This document shows, in pieces, positions 12,862-14,239 of a stretch of 14,239 nt of DNA. Source of the stretch: an archaeon. GTDB taxonomy: Archaea > Nanobdellota > Nanobdellia > Woesearchaeales > ARS49. Under the pieces are notes generated by a model. That model searched no databases. It had not been told where the DNA came from and was given only the letters and a program-made list of their open reading frames with translations. A program made the translations under genes and the position numbers. Position 1 is the stretch's first letter. Each line of letters starts with the position of its first letter. The stretch lies in NCBI GenBank assembly GCA_016213425.1, contig JACRAI010000134.1, positions 1 to 14,239 on the forward strand, in the 5' to 3' direction.

Positions 12862-13092
12862 TTATTTTGCAATTCTTCGTAACTTTTCACTTACTGATTT
12901 ACTGACTTCTTTGCCTAGTCTCAATGCATCTTCTTCATTTAGTCGACTTTTTTCTTTGAATCTTCTTAAAAACTCCATATCTTCTATTTTCTGTAAAAAC
13001 GCCTGCCTAGCTACTTCAGACCAATTAATTTCCTGAAACGAATCCATTCTGTGTTTTAATTCGCTCGGTACAGCCAATGTTAATGTTGTCAT
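12862..13092 (-). CDS. vapB: Antitoxin with ribbon-helix-helix N-terminus, VapB-like
   Basis: The 76-residue protein opens TLTLAVPSELKHRMD and continues with INWSEVARQAFLQKI, the strand-helix-helix pattern of ribbon-helix-helix DNA-binding antitoxins. The charged C-terminal half (RRFKEKSRLNEEDALRLGKEVSKSV) should wrap around and block the toxin. It precedes vapC by one nucleotide, giving the usual antitoxin-first order. RHH antitoxins normally repress their own promoter. A direct repeat of TATGTG (13111 and 13130, 19 bp apart) downstream of the TATA box is a candidate operator. Confidence 0.85.
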   Translation of the reverse strand: MTTLTLAVPSELKHRMDSFQEINWSEVARQAFLQKIEDMEFLRRFKEKSRLNEEDALRLGKEVSKSVSEKLRRIAK

Positions 13093-13110
13093 TTAGATCG
13101 CCTCACTCAT

Positions 13111-13147
13111 TATGTGTGAATAAATAAAATATGTGCAAATATATAAA
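13111..13147 (-). promoter_or_regulatory. vapBC promoter with direct repeats
   Basis: The minus strand carries TTTATATATT (13138-13147), predicting a start near 13117 and a leader of about 25 nt with GAGG before the ATG. TATGTG repeats at 13111-13116 and 13130-13135 (plus strand) cover the predicted start site. A separate dyad, TGCGT-N8-ACGCA (13152-13169), lies between this box and the trmB stop codon. Confidence 0.5.
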
Positions 13148-13172
13148 TCTTTGCGTTCTGGATTACGCAGAA

Positions 13173-13916
13173 TTATTCCTTAGCTTGTTTCCACATCAAG
13201 TTGAATATTAATCTGTATGAATTTGCCATGTGTTCATTATTAATTATTGTTACTATTGGTTTTTCCATCCAGACTACGAATGCTACTTTTTTTCCGTAAA
13301 TTGTGGTTTCTGTTAAAGGCTCAAAATCTTCACCCAAAAATCTGAGCTCAATTAAATCTTTAGGTATTAATTTTGTCCAGTTTCTTAGTGATTTATTGAA
13401 TATCATTTTGGCTTTTATTCCATATTCCTTTTGTTTGGCATGAAGGTTTTGCCAATAATAATCTCCTATAATGAGTTCCGACTCTTTTGGACTGCCAAAA
13501 GCAAGATAATCTAGCTTTTCTTTTATAATATCAGAATAAATTTTTTTTACTCCTGAAAGCCCTTTAAGAACTATTGCGGTTTCTTGGCTTACAAAATGTT
13601 TCTTTGCAATTTCTACCTGTTCAGATAATTTTTTTGCTATTTTTTCTTGTGATTCTAATTCACTTTTTTTTCTTGAGATAAATTCCATTAAAGAGTCTGG
13701 TTTTTGTAATTGATAAACTCTTATTTTTCCTTCAATTATTTTTGAGATTAGTCCTTTCTCACACATTCTTTCTAGTGCGTCATATGCATTTGATTTGTAT
13801 AATCCTGTTTCCTCTACAAGTTTCTGCACATTCGATGCACCCATTTTTAACAACGCAAGATATAATTCTGCTTCAGTCTTTGAAAGTCCTATTTTCATCA
13901 AATCATTTGCTTGCAT
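13173..13916 (-). CDS. TrmB-family transcriptional regulator
   Basis: The 247-residue protein has an N-terminal winged helix (about 1-70: LSKTEAELYLALLKMGASNVQKLVEETGLYKSNAYDALERMCEKGLI) typical of the TrmB family, a coiled-coil segment (about 75-108) for dimerisation, and a C-terminal effector domain of about 130 residues. It is shorter than the roughly 340-residue sugar-binding TrmB proteins, so the ligand is unknown. Two ATGs are in frame; 13916 is chosen because the TATA box (centred near 13946) predicts transcription starting near 13920, downstream of the ATG at 13928. An inverted repeat over the start site suggests autoregulation. The divergent gene at 13997 may be co-regulated. Confidence 0.88.
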   Translation of the reverse strand: MQANDLMKIGLSKTEAELYLALLKMGASNVQKLVEETGLYKSNAYDALERMCEKGLISKIIEGKIRVYQLQKPDSLMEFISRKKSELESQEKIAKKLSEQVEIAKKHFVSQETAIVLKGLSGVKKIYSDIIKEKLDYLAFGSPKESELIIGDYYWQNLHAKQKEYGIKAKMIFNKSLRNWTKLIPKDLIELRFLGEDFEPLTETTIYGKKVAFVVWMEKPIVTIINNEHMANSYRLIFNLMWKQAKE

Positions 13917-13937
13917 AGTAGTACCCATATACTACTA
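13916..13937. repeat. Inverted repeat at the trmB-family transcription start
   Basis: TAGTAGTA (13916-13923) and TACTACTA (13930-13937) are perfect inverted copies around CCCATA. The repeat covers the predicted transcription start and start codon of the regulator gene, a position suited to autorepression. A third ACTA adjoins at 13937-13940. Confidence 0.55.
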
Positions 13938-13941
13938 CTAG

Positions 13942-13951
13942 TTTAAATATA
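13942..13951. promoter_or_regulatory. Shared TATA region of the divergent trmB-family and exported-protein genes
   Basis: TTTAAATATA reads as a TATA box on both strands. Leftward it sets a start near 13920 for the regulator; rightward a start near 13973 for the gene at 13997, leaving a leader of about 24 nt with GGGAGGTG. No other good box occurs in the 80-bp spacer. Confidence 0.5.
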
Positions 13952-13996
13952 TTTCTATTGCTTAATGTGCGTAGACACAATCGGGAGGTGTTCAAA

Positions 13997-14239
13997 ATGG
14001 AAAGAAAACTAACAAACAAACTTGGAACTGCAGCGTTATGCTTAGTAATGGGACTTGGAGGATTTGGACTGGGCAAAGCAACTTCAAAAGTTGACAAAAT
14101 AAGTTTTCATGAAGCGACAAATGATCGAGGAATAGGTGGTATAGTGAGAGGTCCAGACATTTATAGGGCAATAAAATTACACAAACCTTATGCTCAAGAT
14201 GAAATATTTGTGAAAAGAAAACGCGCTAGTGACTACGAA
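13997..14239 (+). CDS. Unknown membrane-anchored or exported protein, cut by the right edge
   Basis: Only the first 81 residues are present and the frame is open at the edge. The N-terminus (ERKLTNK, then GTAALCLVMGLGGFGLGKA) is a basic stretch plus a hydrophobic Gly-rich segment, fitting a signal peptide or an N-terminal anchor. The rest is soluble (GIGGIVRGPDIYRAIKLHKPYAQ) with no motif I recognise. The Shine-Dalgarno GGGAGGTG ends 6 nt before the ATG. It diverges from the TrmB-family gene and shares its TATA region, so it may be a target of that regulator. Confidence 0.75.
   Translation, partial: MERKLTNKLGTAALCLVMGLGGFGLGKATSKVDKISFHEATNDRGIGGIVRGPDIYRAIKLHKPYAQDEIFVKRKRASDYE

Noticed and set aside
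13903..14097. Minus-strand open frame opposite the right-edge gene
   Set aside because: It overlaps the regulator start and the facing gene and lacks any ribosome binding site or domain; the plus frame has a clear Shine-Dalgarno and hydrophobic N-terminus.
1..14239. CRISPR array, tRNA or rRNA genes, insertion sequences
   Set aside because: I found no regularly spaced direct repeats, no tRNA cloverleaf with a T-loop GGTTCRA in context (the GGTTCGAGG at 158-166 has no matching arms), and no transposase.

Overview
This is an AT-rich archaeal window. The organism is read from a class I CCA-adding enzyme, an archaeal ATP-dependent DNA ligase, Rpo7 (RpoE) with Spt4, the archaeal/eukaryotic ribosomal proteins S24e and S27ae, a TctA-family COG1784-type permease and a TrmB-family regulator. 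Nearly every gene is preceded by a TATA box centred 25-28 bp upstream of the start codon, so most transcripts look leaderless. Gene content and compactness suggest a small-genome DPANN-type archaeon (Woesearchaeota or Pacearchaeota would fit), but the lineage is an inference. I see no rRNA, tRNA, CRISPR array or insertion sequence.

Layout, left to right. At 1-119 there is a G-poor stretch that may hold the C-terminal end of a gene entering from the left. A polytopic TctA-family permease (192-1379, -) diverges from a 49-residue zinc-ribbon microprotein (1627-1776, +); the spacer between them carries two tandem dyads of TTCTGAAAA. mgtC (1784-2257, -) lies downstream of ftsZ (2379-3464, -), and a strong hairpin with a U-tract sits directly before the mgtC start. 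A nitroreductase (3682-4311, -) diverges from a DNA ligase (4553-6319, +).

A three-gene minus-strand operon (7974 to 6323) encodes an HExxH metallopeptidase-like protein, a 62-residue acidic protein and a coiled-coil protein with two C-terminal membrane segments. A perfect 16-bp palindrome lies upstream of its TATA box. I recognise no named system here, and it is the best candidate for something undescribed. Diverging from it is a 319-residue unknown protein with an apparent internal duplication (8155-9114, +), whose 3' end overlaps the CCA-adding enzyme (9094-10290, -).

The 10410-12088 block is informational: a PIN-domain protein (+), spt4 and rpoE (-), then rps24e and rps27ae (+). This looks like the conserved archaeal order PIN-rpoE-spt4-(DUF359)-rps24e-rps27ae in which the rpoE-spt4 pair has been inverted in place. 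Next come an unknown 102-residue protein (12100-12408, -), a VapBC-like toxin-antitoxin pair (12459-13092, -), a TrmB-family regulator (13173-13916, -) with an inverted repeat at its predicted transcription start, and a divergent gene for a membrane-anchored or exported protein that runs off the right edge (13997-14239, +).
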